From: Xiheimicrobium sp052034585
Lineage (GTDB): Bacteria; Myxococcota; Myxococcia; Myxococcales; Myxococcaceae
Length of the DNA: 64,000 nucleotides
NCBI GenBank assembly: GCA_052034585.1
Contig: JBPOIJ010000010.1
Coordinates: 1-64,000, forward strand
Direction of reading: 5' to 3'
Shown piece by piece: positions 34,465 to 42,777 of the stretch. Position 1 is the first letter of the stretch. Each line of letters starts with the position of its first letter. The position numbers and the translations under genes were made by a program. The notes under the pieces are model-generated. The model had not been told where the DNA came from and searched no databases. It saw nothing but the letters and a program-made list of their open reading frames with translations.

Positions 34465-35340
34465 TCACCGCAACGGCTTCGCGCGCAGCGCCTCCGCCAG
34501 CTTCAGCATCTCCGCCCCGCGTGGATGATCCCTGCGCCACACCAACCGAAAGCTGTCGGAGCGCAGCCGCACCTTCGGCATCAGCCGCACCAACCGCCGC
34601 GCCGCGAGCTCCTCTCGAATGAAGTACGCCGGCAACACCGCCACTCGCCCACCCCCATCGAGCAGCCGCCGCCGGATGTTCCCGATGCCACCGAGGTACT
34701 CCACCTTCGCGAACGGCCACGGCTCCGCATCGGGCAGCGCGTCGAGGAAATATCGGAACAGCGGCAGATCCCTCGAGACGTCCACCAAGGTGTGCGCGCT
34801 CGCCTCGTCCCACCGCTTGAGCCCGGGCTGCGCCGACACCAACGCATACGCCTCGGGGTGGAGCGCCGCGTAGGTCAGGTTCGGCGAGGTCAGCCGCATG
34901 CTCGCCACGATCGCGTCGACGTCACCTCTCTCGAGCCGCTGCAGGAGATCGGGCGTGTCGCCGTTGTAGAGGTGAATCGTGCGCTCTGGCCGCTGGCGCT
35001 CGAGCTCGCTCAACGCCGGGCACAGCCACGACACCCCGAGCTCGTACCGGGTGCCCACGATCAGCTCGAAGGGAGCCACCTTCCTCGGCTCCCGCCCCAC
35101 CGCCTTGAGCCGCGCCTCGCCGTCGAGCAGCTCGCGCACGATTGGCACGAGCTGCCGCCCTGCCTCGGTCAGCTCCACCTTCCGCGTCGTCCGCTCGAAC
35201 AGCTGCGCGCCGAGCTCCTCCTCCAGCCGCCGCAGTCGATCGGAGAACGCGGCGGGCGAGAGGAACACCCGGGTCGACGCCGCTCGAAAGTTCAGCGTCG
35301 TCGCCGCCACTTCGAAGCACCGCAAGCTGTCGAGATCCAT
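34465..35340 (-). CDS. LysR-family transcriptional regulator
   Basis: 291 residues from the ATG at 35340; ATGs at 35349 and further upstream would add a few residues. N-terminal winged helix-turn-helix (LRCFEVAATTLNFRAASTRVFLSPAAFSDRLRRLEEELG) and a periplasmic-binding-type effector domain. It is divergent from the lipoprotein/MNIO operon with a 112-bp gap holding an inverted repeat, the standard LysR layout, so it probably controls that operon and itself. Effector unknown. Confidence 0.9.
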   Translation of the reverse strand: MDLDSLRCFEVAATTLNFRAASTRVFLSPAAFSDRLRRLEEELGAQLFERTTRKVELTEAGRQLVPIVRELLDGEARLKAVGREPRKVAPFELIVGTRYELGVSWLCPALSELERQRPERTIHLYNGDTPDLLQRLERGDVDAIVASMRLTSPNLTYAALHPEAYALVSAQPGLKRWDEASAHTLVDVSRDLPLFRYFLDALPDAEPWPFAKVEYLGGIGNIRRRLLDGGGRVAVLPAYFIREELAARRLVRLMPKVRLRSDSFRLVWRRDHPRGAEMLKLAEALRAKPLR

Positions 35341-35351
35341 GCGGTCCATCA

Positions 35352-35390
35352 TACGGAATCGCCGAACAGTCATGTCCCAATCATTCCGAT
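35352..35390. promoter_or_regulatory. Inverted repeat, possible LysR operator
   Basis: Arms TACGGAAT (35352-35359) and ATTCCGAT (35383-35390) are near-perfect inverted repeats separated by 23 bp in the gap between the divergent LysR gene and the lipoprotein/MNIO operon. Placement fits LysR autoregulation. The spacing is longer than a single T-N11-A box. Confidence 0.3.
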
Positions 35391-35452
35391 ACTCCTTTCA
35401 GTGCCTCCTGCGTTCTTCTTCCTGCAGCACCCACCCCGCACGGAGAACCCAC

Positions 35453-36055
35453 ATGCCCAAGAAGAAGCCCCAGCAGGTCTCGCGCACCGGCATCGCCCTC
35501 GCCATCGGCCTCAGCGGCTGCGGCGTCGATCGCGCCGCGACCAAGACAGAGCCCGTCGCGTCGGCACCACCCGTCGTTCAACCCGCCACCACGCCCACGA
35601 GCACCGAGCGCCAGGCGCTCGACCAGTCCATCGAGCAGAGCCTCGGTCGACTGCGCGAGCTCGAGCTCTTCTCGGTCGACCGCCTCGTGCTCAAGCTCCC
35701 GGACAACGCACGTGACTGCTACGGCGTGCCCTGCCCAGGCGATGCCGCCGGCCAAGCCGCGTACGATCAAGAGCTGCGCCGCCAGGCGACCCGGCTCGCC
35801 TCGCTCGTCGACACCGCGCAGGCATGCAACAGCGGCCACTGCTACCTCTTCTCTCCCACGACTGGAGAGGAGGCCGTCGCTGCGCTCAACGCGCTCGAGA
35901 TCGTCCACGTCGGGGCGCTCGTGGTGACCGAACCGAAGAACGACCCCAGCTGCTACAACCTCCCCTGCCCCGCCGAGGTCGAGCGCGCGAAGGCCGAGAA
36001 CCGCCGCCGCGAGGTGCTCGCCTTCACCATCGCCAGCTACGCGAAGGAGCGCTGA
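35453..36055 (+). CDS. Lipoprotein with three CX4C motifs, candidate modified substrate
   Basis: 200 residues from the ATG at 35453. A signal peptide ends in a lipobox (AIGLSGC, C23), followed by a Pro/Ala/Thr linker and a helical domain. Six further cysteines form three CX4C motifs: C89-C94 (CYGVPC), C125-C130 (CNSGHC), C167-C172 (CYNLPC). The first and third head related ~34-residue repeats (CYxxPCP, then charged helix). The MNIO gene starts 2 bp after the stop. MNIO enzymes modify cysteines in precursor peptides, so this is the probable substrate, although it is unusually long and lipidated. Confidence 0.72.
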   Translation: MPKKKPQQVSRTGIALAIGLSGCGVDRAATKTEPVASAPPVVQPATTPTSTERQALDQSIEQSLGRLRELELFSVDRLVLKLPDNARDCYGVPCPGDAAGQAAYDQELRRQATRLASLVDTAQACNSGHCYLFSPTTGEEAVAALNALEIVHVGALVVTEPKNDPSCYNLPCPAEVERAKAENRRREVLAFTIASYAKER

Positions 36056-36057
36056 CG

Positions 36058-37701
36058 ATGAGCGTGCGCTTTCCGTCCTTCGCCCGGCGTGGCCTCGGCG
36101 TCGGGCTCGATCTTCCCTGGGACGGAAAGACCGGCTTCGGCACGTCGCCGCGCGGTGACGTGCTCGCCGAACCGGTGCGCACCTATTTCACGAGGCATGC
36201 GCACGCCTGGTCGCACGCCTTCGTCTCCTGGCAGCCTCGCGATCGCGCCGCGCCACGCCTCGCGGACTACGCACCCGCGTGGGACGACCTCTTCTCCACG
36301 CTCCCGCCGGAGGTGCCGCGCGCCCTTCACCACACCGCGCTCAACCTCGCCTCGCTCGTCCCCACCGATCGCCAGCCGCTGCTCGACTTCACCAGCGAGC
36401 TCTGTGAGCGATACCAGCTGAAGTGGGTGAACGAAGACGTCGGCTTCTGGTCGGTCGACGGCCGGGCGGTTCCGTATCCACTGCCCCCGCTCCTCACCGA
36501 CGACGGCCTCGCCGCGACCATCGCCAATACCCAGGCCTGCCAGCGCGCGCTCCCGGTGCCGCTCGTCCTCGAGTTCCCGGGTTTCTCCGACGGCGCGAGC
36601 GTGGTGATGGGCCGGCTCCACGCCTACGACTTCTTTCGTCGCCTCGCGGAAGGCACCGACGCGCCGGTGACGCTCGATGTCGGCCATCTGCTCTCGTACC
36701 AATGGTGGCGAGGGATCCGCGGCGAGGCGCTCTTCGACGAGCTCGAGCGGCTGCCGTTGTCGCACTGCTTCGAGCTTCATCTCTCGGGCTGCGAGCTCGT
36801 CGGCGATCGGTTCATCGACGCGCACCACGGGAGCCTGCTCGAGGAACAGTACGCGCTCACCACGCGGCTGATGGAGCGATGCCCGAACCTGCGCGCGATC
36901 ACCTTCGAGGATCCACGGCTCGATGAACGAGGCGAGCTCACCGAGCGCAGCGCGCGATCATGGCACCGGCTTCAGGGCCTCGTCGCGGCCTGGCAAGGAA
37001 AAGCGGACGCGCCGAGGCACGAGTCGCCGCGTCCACCCGAGCTCACACTGCCTCCGCAGCTGAGGCCGATCGAAGCCGCGCTCGGAGACACGCTCCACGG
37101 TGGCGTTCCAGACTTCCCGGCCGAGCTCACCGTTCACGGCGAAGCAGCGTCGGTGCAGGCCGTTCACCGCATGGTGCTCGAACGCCGGTATCGCGGCACC
37201 GGCGGCCTGCGCGAGTGGTACCCCCGAACGCTCGCTGCGTGGCTCGAGGCGCACCCCACCGACGGCGCGCTTCACGAACTCGTCGCCCGCTTCTGCGCCT
37301 CGGACGAAGGGAGCCGCTGGCGAGAGCACGGCCTTGGTTGCTCCCTCGAAGAGGCGTTCTTCCTCTTCTTCGAACGAGCAGGCATCGGCGACCCATCGGT
37401 CCGTGAGGAGGAACTGCTCGGCGCCGTCGTTCGCGCGCTCGCGGTGACGCCTGGCGCGCGCTTCGTCCACCCGCCACAGCTGTGGCCCACGCCCGCCGGA
37501 GTCGTCGCCCTCAGCCAGGGCCTCGTGCTGCACGCGGCGGTGAACGGTCAGTACGTGCGTGGACCCGTCACGCCCCTCATCGCGAGCCTCCTCCGAGGTG
37601 AGTCCGTCGAGTTCGTCGCCACGCGCTACGCAGTCCCACGAGCGGAGGTCACCCTCGTGCACGAGCAGCTGTCGCAGCGCGGGCTGCTCGCGCTCGGTTG
37701 A
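36058..37701 (+). CDS. MNIO (DUF692-type) oxidase with C-terminal RRE-like domain
   Basis: 547 residues. The N-terminal TIM-barrel part (1-305) matches DUF692/multinuclear non-heme iron oxidases: HH at 91-92, NED 125-127, E172, LDVGH 206-210, H241 in ELHLSGC, D254 and H256 in IDAHHG, E284 in TFEDP. These are candidate iron ligands. Residues about 478-546 resemble a PqqD/RRE winged-helix domain (GPVTPLIASLLRGESVEFVATRY ending in GLLALG). The middle (330-470) may equal the separate partner protein of other MNIO loci. Predicted to modify cysteines of the upstream lipoprotein. Confidence 0.75.
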   Translation: MSVRFPSFARRGLGVGLDLPWDGKTGFGTSPRGDVLAEPVRTYFTRHAHAWSHAFVSWQPRDRAAPRLADYAPAWDDLFSTLPPEVPRALHHTALNLASLVPTDRQPLLDFTSELCERYQLKWVNEDVGFWSVDGRAVPYPLPPLLTDDGLAATIANTQACQRALPVPLVLEFPGFSDGASVVMGRLHAYDFFRRLAEGTDAPVTLDVGHLLSYQWWRGIRGEALFDELERLPLSHCFELHLSGCELVGDRFIDAHHGSLLEEQYALTTRLMERCPNLRAITFEDPRLDERGELTERSARSWHRLQGLVAAWQGKADAPRHESPRPPELTLPPQLRPIEAALGDTLHGGVPDFPAELTVHGEAASVQAVHRMVLERRYRGTGGLREWYPRTLAAWLEAHPTDGALHELVARFCASDEGSRWREHGLGCSLEEAFFLFFERAGIGDPSVREEELLGAVVRALAVTPGARFVHPPQLWPTPAGVVALSQGLVLHAAVNGQYVRGPVTPLIASLLRGESVEFVATRYAVPRAEVTLVHEQLSQRGLLALG

Positions 37702-37710
37702 CCGGATCGC

Positions 37711-40700
37711 TCAGTTGCAGGTGAGGCGGCTCTCGTAGCTCCCGACCGGCGTCGCGCCCGTGCCCGAGTAGTAGAGCCTGCTGAACGGCGCCCAGCTCGT
37801 GAGCCCGAACTTGTTGCCCGGCCGGCAGTCGACGTCGGCGCCACACGCCCCGCTGGTGACGGGAAGCTCCACCGTGCTCGTCGAGGGACTGCGTGAACCG
37901 GCGAGATCGGTGAACCGCGTCATCACCTGCCGCTTGAGGCCCGAGGCGTCCACGATGTGGCGATGCGCGGTGAACCAGAGCTGCGTCGACGAGGCGGTCA
38001 CCCGTGGCCGAGCGATCGAGTCGATGCCGTTCTCCGTCGCGTAGGCGAGCCAGGCGTAGCCCCACGACCAGTACGGAGCTCCCGTCGTCGGAATCACCCG
38101 CGTGCCGAAAGTCAGATCGGCGTCGGCCGGCGTGCTCCCGGGATCCTTCGTCACGTAGGCCACGACCCACGGGCTCTTCGTCGCCGGCGATGGGTAGTAG
38201 CTCACGTCGGGCTCCGCCATGCTGCGCGGGCTCGACGTCGTGTAGACGACCTCTTCGACCCACTTCGAGGTCCCGTCCTCGTTCACCTCGAAGAAGTTCA
38301 GGCTCTGCGGCGTGGTGAGGTAGCTGATGCCCAGGCGCTTGAGGCCGCTCGTGCAGGTCTGGGTCGCGCTCCAGTCGTCGAAGGCGGAGTCTGCGCCGAG
38401 GGCCGTCGGCATCACCGTGCTCGGAGAGATGGTGCACGCCCCGCCGCAGATGTTCGTGTTCACGATCGCCCAGGGCACCGCGCTCCCGTCACCGTCGATG
38501 CGATAGCGCGCCATGCGCACGCCGTTGTTCGTCGCGCCGCCACTCTGCCGCCAGACCACCACCACCTGCCGGCCCGAGGCGCGCACCACCCGCACCGAGT
38601 CCACCGTCGAGCCCGAACCACCGTTGAACTGCGAGTAGAGGAACACCCGCGTCGTGCCGGTCGCCGCGTCGACGTAGAAGAGATCGATCTCCGGCCCGAA
38701 CGCCCACGCGCCAGCGACGAGGAAGCCATCTCCCGCCTGCGCGAAGGCGACGTCGTTGTAGTTGAGCGAGGTGAACTGCGTCGGGGTGCCCGCCGGAATG
38801 CCCGTGGCGTCGAGGCGCTGGAAGCTGATGCCGCCCGTGCCCGCCGCCATCACCATCGCTCCACCGGAGAGTGCGTCGGTGCCCGTCCCCTGGCCGCCGC
38901 GACACCCGCCCGCCGAGTAGAAATACGGCTGCACCTCGATGTCCTGCCAGGCCGTCGTGCTCACGTTCACCGTGTTCACGAGGAGCGGCTCGTCGGTCAC
39001 CCCGTCGCAGTCGTTGTCGAGGCCGTCACAGGACGGCGCGGTCGGGCTCCCGGCGTCGACGCTGCAGCGCGTGCCGTCCTGGGTCGCGTTGCAGATCATC
39101 GTGCCCGAGCGGTTGCACACGCCCACGCCAGTCGAGCAGGCCGTGCCGAGGCCAGTGAAGGGATCGTCGACGCCGCCCACGCAGTCGTCGTCGAGCCCAT
39201 TGCAGCGCTCGGGAGACGGATTCACGTTGCGCACGCACGACAGGCTTCCCGAGGTGCAGGTCATCGTGCCCGCGTTGCAGACGCCTTGTTGTCCAGTGAG
39301 GCACGCCGCGCCGCCGCCCGGGTTGCCCTCGTCGGTCGCGCCCGAGCAGTTGTCGTCGACGTTGTTGCAGGTCTCGCTCGCGCCCGGCCGAATCGCCGCG
39401 CTCCCGTCGTTGCAGTCGAGGTTGTTGGTCACCCGCCCGCTCTGCGTCGCGCAGGAGACGACGGCTTGACCAGTCGCCTGGCCGTAGCTGTCTCCATCGC
39501 CGTCGGGCCACCACGTCTGTGTCGGGAGCCCTTCGTCGGTGCTGCCGTTGCAGTTGTCGTCGGTCGAGTTGCAGACCTCGGTCGCGCCGGGCCGAATCGC
39601 CGAGCTCCCGTCGTTGCAGTCGGTGTCGTTGGTCACTCGGCCCGCGAGCGGTTGGCAGCTCGACTGACCCGCGCTCATTCGCGCGCCGAAGCCGTCGCTG
39701 TCGCCGTCGACGTAATAGGTGAGGAAGGTGAGGCCTTCGTCCGCCGGGCCGTTGCAGTTGTCGTCGACCGCGTTGCACACCTCGGCCGCGCCCGGCTTGA
39801 TGGACGGGTTGGTGTCGTTGCAGTCGGTCGAGTTGGTGACCCAGCCGGAGACCGGCGTGCAGGAGTTCTGCGGCGTCGAGCCCGCGCGCCCGAAGCCGTC
39901 GGCGTCGGAGTCGAGGAAGTAGTTCTGCGCCATCGCGCCGTTGTCGACGAGCGTGTCGCAGTTGTCGTCGGCGTTGTTGCAGACCTCCACCGCGCCCGGG
40001 TGAATCGCCGCGTTCATGTCGTTGCAGTCGTCGTTCGAGGCGACGTGGTTCATCGGCGCGTTGCAGCGCACGACCGGCGTCGCTCCCGCGCGTCCATGGA
40101 GATCGCCGTCTCCATCGGGGTACCAGCTCGAGGTCGCCAGCCCCTCGTCCACCTGCACGTTGCAGTTGTCGTCCGCCTGGTTGCAGGTCTCGGCGGCGCC
40201 CGGGCGAATCGCCGCGTTGCCGTCGTTGCAGTCGGTCGAGTTCGTCACCCGGCCCGTCACCGCCTGGCACGCCCGAATCGGAGAGGAGCCTTGCTGCCCG
40301 AAGCCGTCTCCGTCGCCGTCGACGAAGTAGTCGGTGAAGCTGAGCCCGTCGTCTGGCGTCGCGTCGCAATCGTCGTCCTCGCCGTTGCAGCGCTCGGGCG
40401 CGTTCGGCTTCACGCTGGGGTCGCCGTCGTTGCAGTCCTGCGCGTTCGTCACTCGCCCCGCGACGGGTTGACACGCATTGACGGGCGCGCCGGTTCCGAA
40501 GCCGTCGCCGTCTTGATCGACGTAGTAGTTGGTGAAGGTGAGCCCGTCGTCCGGCATGCCATCGCAGTCGTCGTCGGCGCCGTTGCAGCGCTCGGGCGCG
40601 TTCGGCTTCACGGTGGGATCACCGTCGTTGCAGTCGGAGCCGTTCGTCACCCGCCCGGCGATCGGCATGCACGCGCTCATCGAGGTGCCCATCGCGCCGA

Positions 40701-41619
40701 AGCCGTCGCCGTCCTGGTCGAGAAACCAAGCCGTCTGGGTGAGGTTCTCGTCGACCTGCCCGTCGCAGTTGTCGTCCACCACGTTGCAGGTCTCGGGAGC
40801 GCCCGGCTTCACCGCCGCGCTCGAGTCGTTGCAGTCGGCGTCGTTGGTCACCTTGCCCGGCACCGGCGCGCAGCTCGACTCGGCAGCGCTCCCGTGGCCT
40901 CCGAAGCCGTCGCCGTCGATGTCGACGTAGTAGCTCTGGAAGGTGATGCCGTTGTCGACTTGTCCGTCGCAGTTGTCGTCGACCCGGTTGCAGAGCTCGG
41001 TCGCGCCCGGCTTCACCGTGGGGTTGGCGTCGTTGCAGTCGCTCCGGTTCGGGACCCGGCCCATCACCATCGAGGTGCACGAGCTCATCGGCTGGCCCAT
41101 CGCGTCGCCGAAGCCGTCACCGTCACCGTCGACGTAGAAGTCCTGGAAGGGGAGCCCGTTGTCTCGCGCGCCGTCGCAGTCGTCATCGACGCCGTTGCAG
41201 GTCTCGGCCGCGCCGGGCCGAATCGCCGGGCTGTGATCGTCGCAGTCACCCATCGAGGTCACCGCGCCCATCGGCGGCGCCTTGCAGCCCTCTCCGAGGC
41301 GCAGCGCGCCGACCCCGTCACCATCTTCGTCCTTGAAGTACGCGGTGCGCGGGAGCCCTTCGTCGATCTCTCCGTCGCAGTCGTCGTCCACGTCGTTGCA
41401 GAGTTCGGGCGCACCCGGGTACGCGAGCGCCTCGGTGTCCTTGCAGTCGACGACGAGCTCGTCTCCGCAGCTCCCCGTTCCGGGAATACCATCGCCGTCG
41501 GAGTCGACGCACATCACGCCCGGGAGCACGAGGCCGCCATCGAGCGCGTTCATGATCGTGCGGTTCGGCTTCCCGCAGCCGCAGGCCACCACCGCCACGA
41601 TGAAGAGAAGCCGTCGCAT
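37711..41619 (-). CDS. Lipoprotein with 13 MopE-type metal-binding motifs
   Basis: 1302 residues with a lipobox (VVACGC). From about residue 37 to 880 it carries ~60-residue units: an Asp-rich DGDGDGFG loop, a DCNDxxPxxxPGA box, and CNxxDDNCDGxxDEG. I count 13 of the last motif; the final ones are degenerate. This is the MopE-type putative metal-binding repeat (calcium or copper binding in relatives). The last ~400 residues are a beta-rich domain without a family call. Cell-surface location is likely. It is convergent with the MNIO gene, 9 bp apart. Confidence 0.85.
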   Translation of the reverse strand: MRRLLFIVAVVACGCGKPNRTIMNALDGGLVLPGVMCVDSDGDGIPGTGSCGDELVVDCKDTEALAYPGAPELCNDVDDDCDGEIDEGLPRTAYFKDEDGDGVGALRLGEGCKAPPMGAVTSMGDCDDHSPAIRPGAAETCNGVDDDCDGARDNGLPFQDFYVDGDGDGFGDAMGQPMSSCTSMVMGRVPNRSDCNDANPTVKPGATELCNRVDDNCDGQVDNGITFQSYYVDIDGDGFGGHGSAAESSCAPVPGKVTNDADCNDSSAAVKPGAPETCNVVDDNCDGQVDENLTQTAWFLDQDGDGFGAMGTSMSACMPIAGRVTNGSDCNDGDPTVKPNAPERCNGADDDCDGMPDDGLTFTNYYVDQDGDGFGTGAPVNACQPVAGRVTNAQDCNDGDPSVKPNAPERCNGEDDDCDATPDDGLSFTDYFVDGDGDGFGQQGSSPIRACQAVTGRVTNSTDCNDGNAAIRPGAAETCNQADDNCNVQVDEGLATSSWYPDGDGDLHGRAGATPVVRCNAPMNHVASNDDCNDMNAAIHPGAVEVCNNADDNCDTLVDNGAMAQNYFLDSDADGFGRAGSTPQNSCTPVSGWVTNSTDCNDTNPSIKPGAAEVCNAVDDNCNGPADEGLTFLTYYVDGDSDGFGARMSAGQSSCQPLAGRVTNDTDCNDGSSAIRPGATEVCNSTDDNCNGSTDEGLPTQTWWPDGDGDSYGQATGQAVVSCATQSGRVTNNLDCNDGSAAIRPGASETCNNVDDNCSGATDEGNPGGGAACLTGQQGVCNAGTMTCTSGSLSCVRNVNPSPERCNGLDDDCVGGVDDPFTGLGTACSTGVGVCNRSGTMICNATQDGTRCSVDAGSPTAPSCDGLDNDCDGVTDEPLLVNTVNVSTTAWQDIEVQPYFYSAGGCRGGQGTGTDALSGGAMVMAAGTGGISFQRLDATGIPAGTPTQFTSLNYNDVAFAQAGDGFLVAGAWAFGPEIDLFYVDAATGTTRVFLYSQFNGGSGSTVDSVRVVRASGRQVVVVWRQSGGATNNGVRMARYRIDGDGSAVPWAIVNTNICGGACTISPSTVMPTALGADSAFDDWSATQTCTSGLKRLGISYLTTPQSLNFFEVNEDGTSKWVEEVVYTTSSPRSMAEPDVSYYPSPATKSPWVVAYVTKDPGSTPADADLTFGTRVIPTTGAPYWSWGYAWLAYATENGIDSIARPRVTASSTQLWFTAHRHIVDASGLKRQVMTRFTDLAGSRSPSTSTVELPVTSGACGADVDCRPGNKFGLTSWAPFSRLYYSGTGATPVGSYESRLTCN
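39000..41530 (-). repeat. MopE-type repeat array (13 units)
   Basis: In-frame coding repeats of about 165-195 bp, each ending in a CNxxDDNCDG-type box. Units are similar but not identical at base level, so they are old duplications kept by selection. Confidence 0.8.
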
Positions 41620-41740
41620 GCGCCGTTCGAGGCCGCCTTAACGCACGTGGCAAAGCGGGCGCAAACTCGTGACCGCTGGGTGTCGCCTCACTGCAACGTG
41701 CGCTTGCCGCCGTCTCGGACGTGCTCGATAACCCCCCGTC

Positions 41741-42694
41741 ATGACGGACGCATTGGGCCATGTTGCCTTGCTCGAGGGCGTGGCGCGCAACCACCGCGAC
41801 TTCATCGTGCGGGTCGGGAAGCGACGAACGCTGACGAACGGCGAGGTGCTGATCAGCCAGGGCGTCAGCGGCAAGGCGCTCCACTTCGTGCTCTCGGGCA
41901 CCTTCGCGGTCGCGCTCGGGGAGCCCACCGCCGAGCCGATCACCACCGTCGGCCCGGGAGAGACCGTCGGAGAGATGGCGATCCTCACTGGTGAGGTGGC
42001 CTCGGCCTTCGTGGTCGCGACCCAGGCCTGCGAGGTGATCTCGCTCGACGAAGACGCCTCGTGGGAGCTGCTCCAGTCGTCGCACCCGTTCGCCCTCAAC
42101 CTGGTGGTGAAGCTGGCCGAGCGCCTGCGCCGCAACACCTCGACCATCTCGACCAACATCGAGAAGCGGCGTCTCTACGAGCGCGCCGCGATGTTCGACG
42201 GGCTCACCGGCATTCACAACCGGCGCTGGCTCGACGAGACGCTCCATCGCATGGTGGAGCGGCACGAGCGCGACGACGTGCCCCTCTGTGTGGCGCTCAT
42301 CGACATCGATCACTTCAAGAAGTTCAACGACGGGCACGGACACGACGTCGGTGACGTGGTGCTCTCGACGGTGGCGGGCACGCTGGCGAAGAACCTCCGG
42401 CCGACCGATCTCGTGGCCCGCTTCGGTGGCGAGGAGTTCGTCATTCTCTTCCCCGACACCACCGCGCCCGACGCGAAGCTCGCTGGCGATCGCGTGCGAG
42501 AGGTCGTCTCCCAGACCGACGCCAAGATGCCCGATGGCCGGGTGATTCCGCGCGTCACCATCTCGATGGGCATCGCCCAGATGGTGAGAGGCGAGAAGCC
42601 GTCGGAGCTGCTCAAGGCGGCGGACGTCGCGATGTACGAGGCGAAGCACGGCGGGCGCAACCGCGTCTGCCTCTCGAGCCGCGCGATGCCCTGA
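41741..42694 (+). CDS. Diguanylate cyclase with N-terminal cyclic-nucleotide-binding domain
   Basis: 317 residues. The N-terminal CAP-type cNMP-binding beta roll (about 15-135; GETVGEMAILTGE) is followed by a GGDEF domain with DGLTGIHNRR, GGEEF near 229-233 (active) and RPTD five residues before it, the inhibitory I-site. It makes c-di-GMP from two GTP, probably gated by a cyclic nucleotide or used as a dimerising sensor. No membrane segment, so it is cytosolic. It stands alone between divergent and unrelated genes. Confidence 0.92.
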   Translation: MTDALGHVALLEGVARNHRDFIVRVGKRRTLTNGEVLISQGVSGKALHFVLSGTFAVALGEPTAEPITTVGPGETVGEMAILTGEVASAFVVATQACEVISLDEDASWELLQSSHPFALNLVVKLAERLRRNTSTISTNIEKRRLYERAAMFDGLTGIHNRRWLDETLHRMVERHERDDVPLCVALIDIDHFKKFNDGHGHDVGDVVLSTVAGTLAKNLRPTDLVARFGGEEFVILFPDTTAPDAKLAGDRVREVVSQTDAKMPDGRVIPRVTISMGIAQMVRGEKPSELLKAADVAMYEAKHGGRNRVCLSSRAMP

Positions 42695-42777
42695 GCGGTG
42701 TCAGACGGAACGAACCGGGCGCGAACCACCAGGACCTGTCCACATCTCGTGGAGCAGCGAACCTGAGAGCGTGTCCC

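Noticed and set aside
39000..41530. Repeat array as mobile or CRISPR element
   Set aside because: The units are coding MopE-type protein repeats without conserved non-coding spacers.
37957..41994. A 1345-codon open frame antisense to the MopE-type gene
   Set aside because: It mirrors the repeat gene codon by codon, is full of Arg/Ala/Val typical of high-GC shadow frames, and has no motif or ribosome site.
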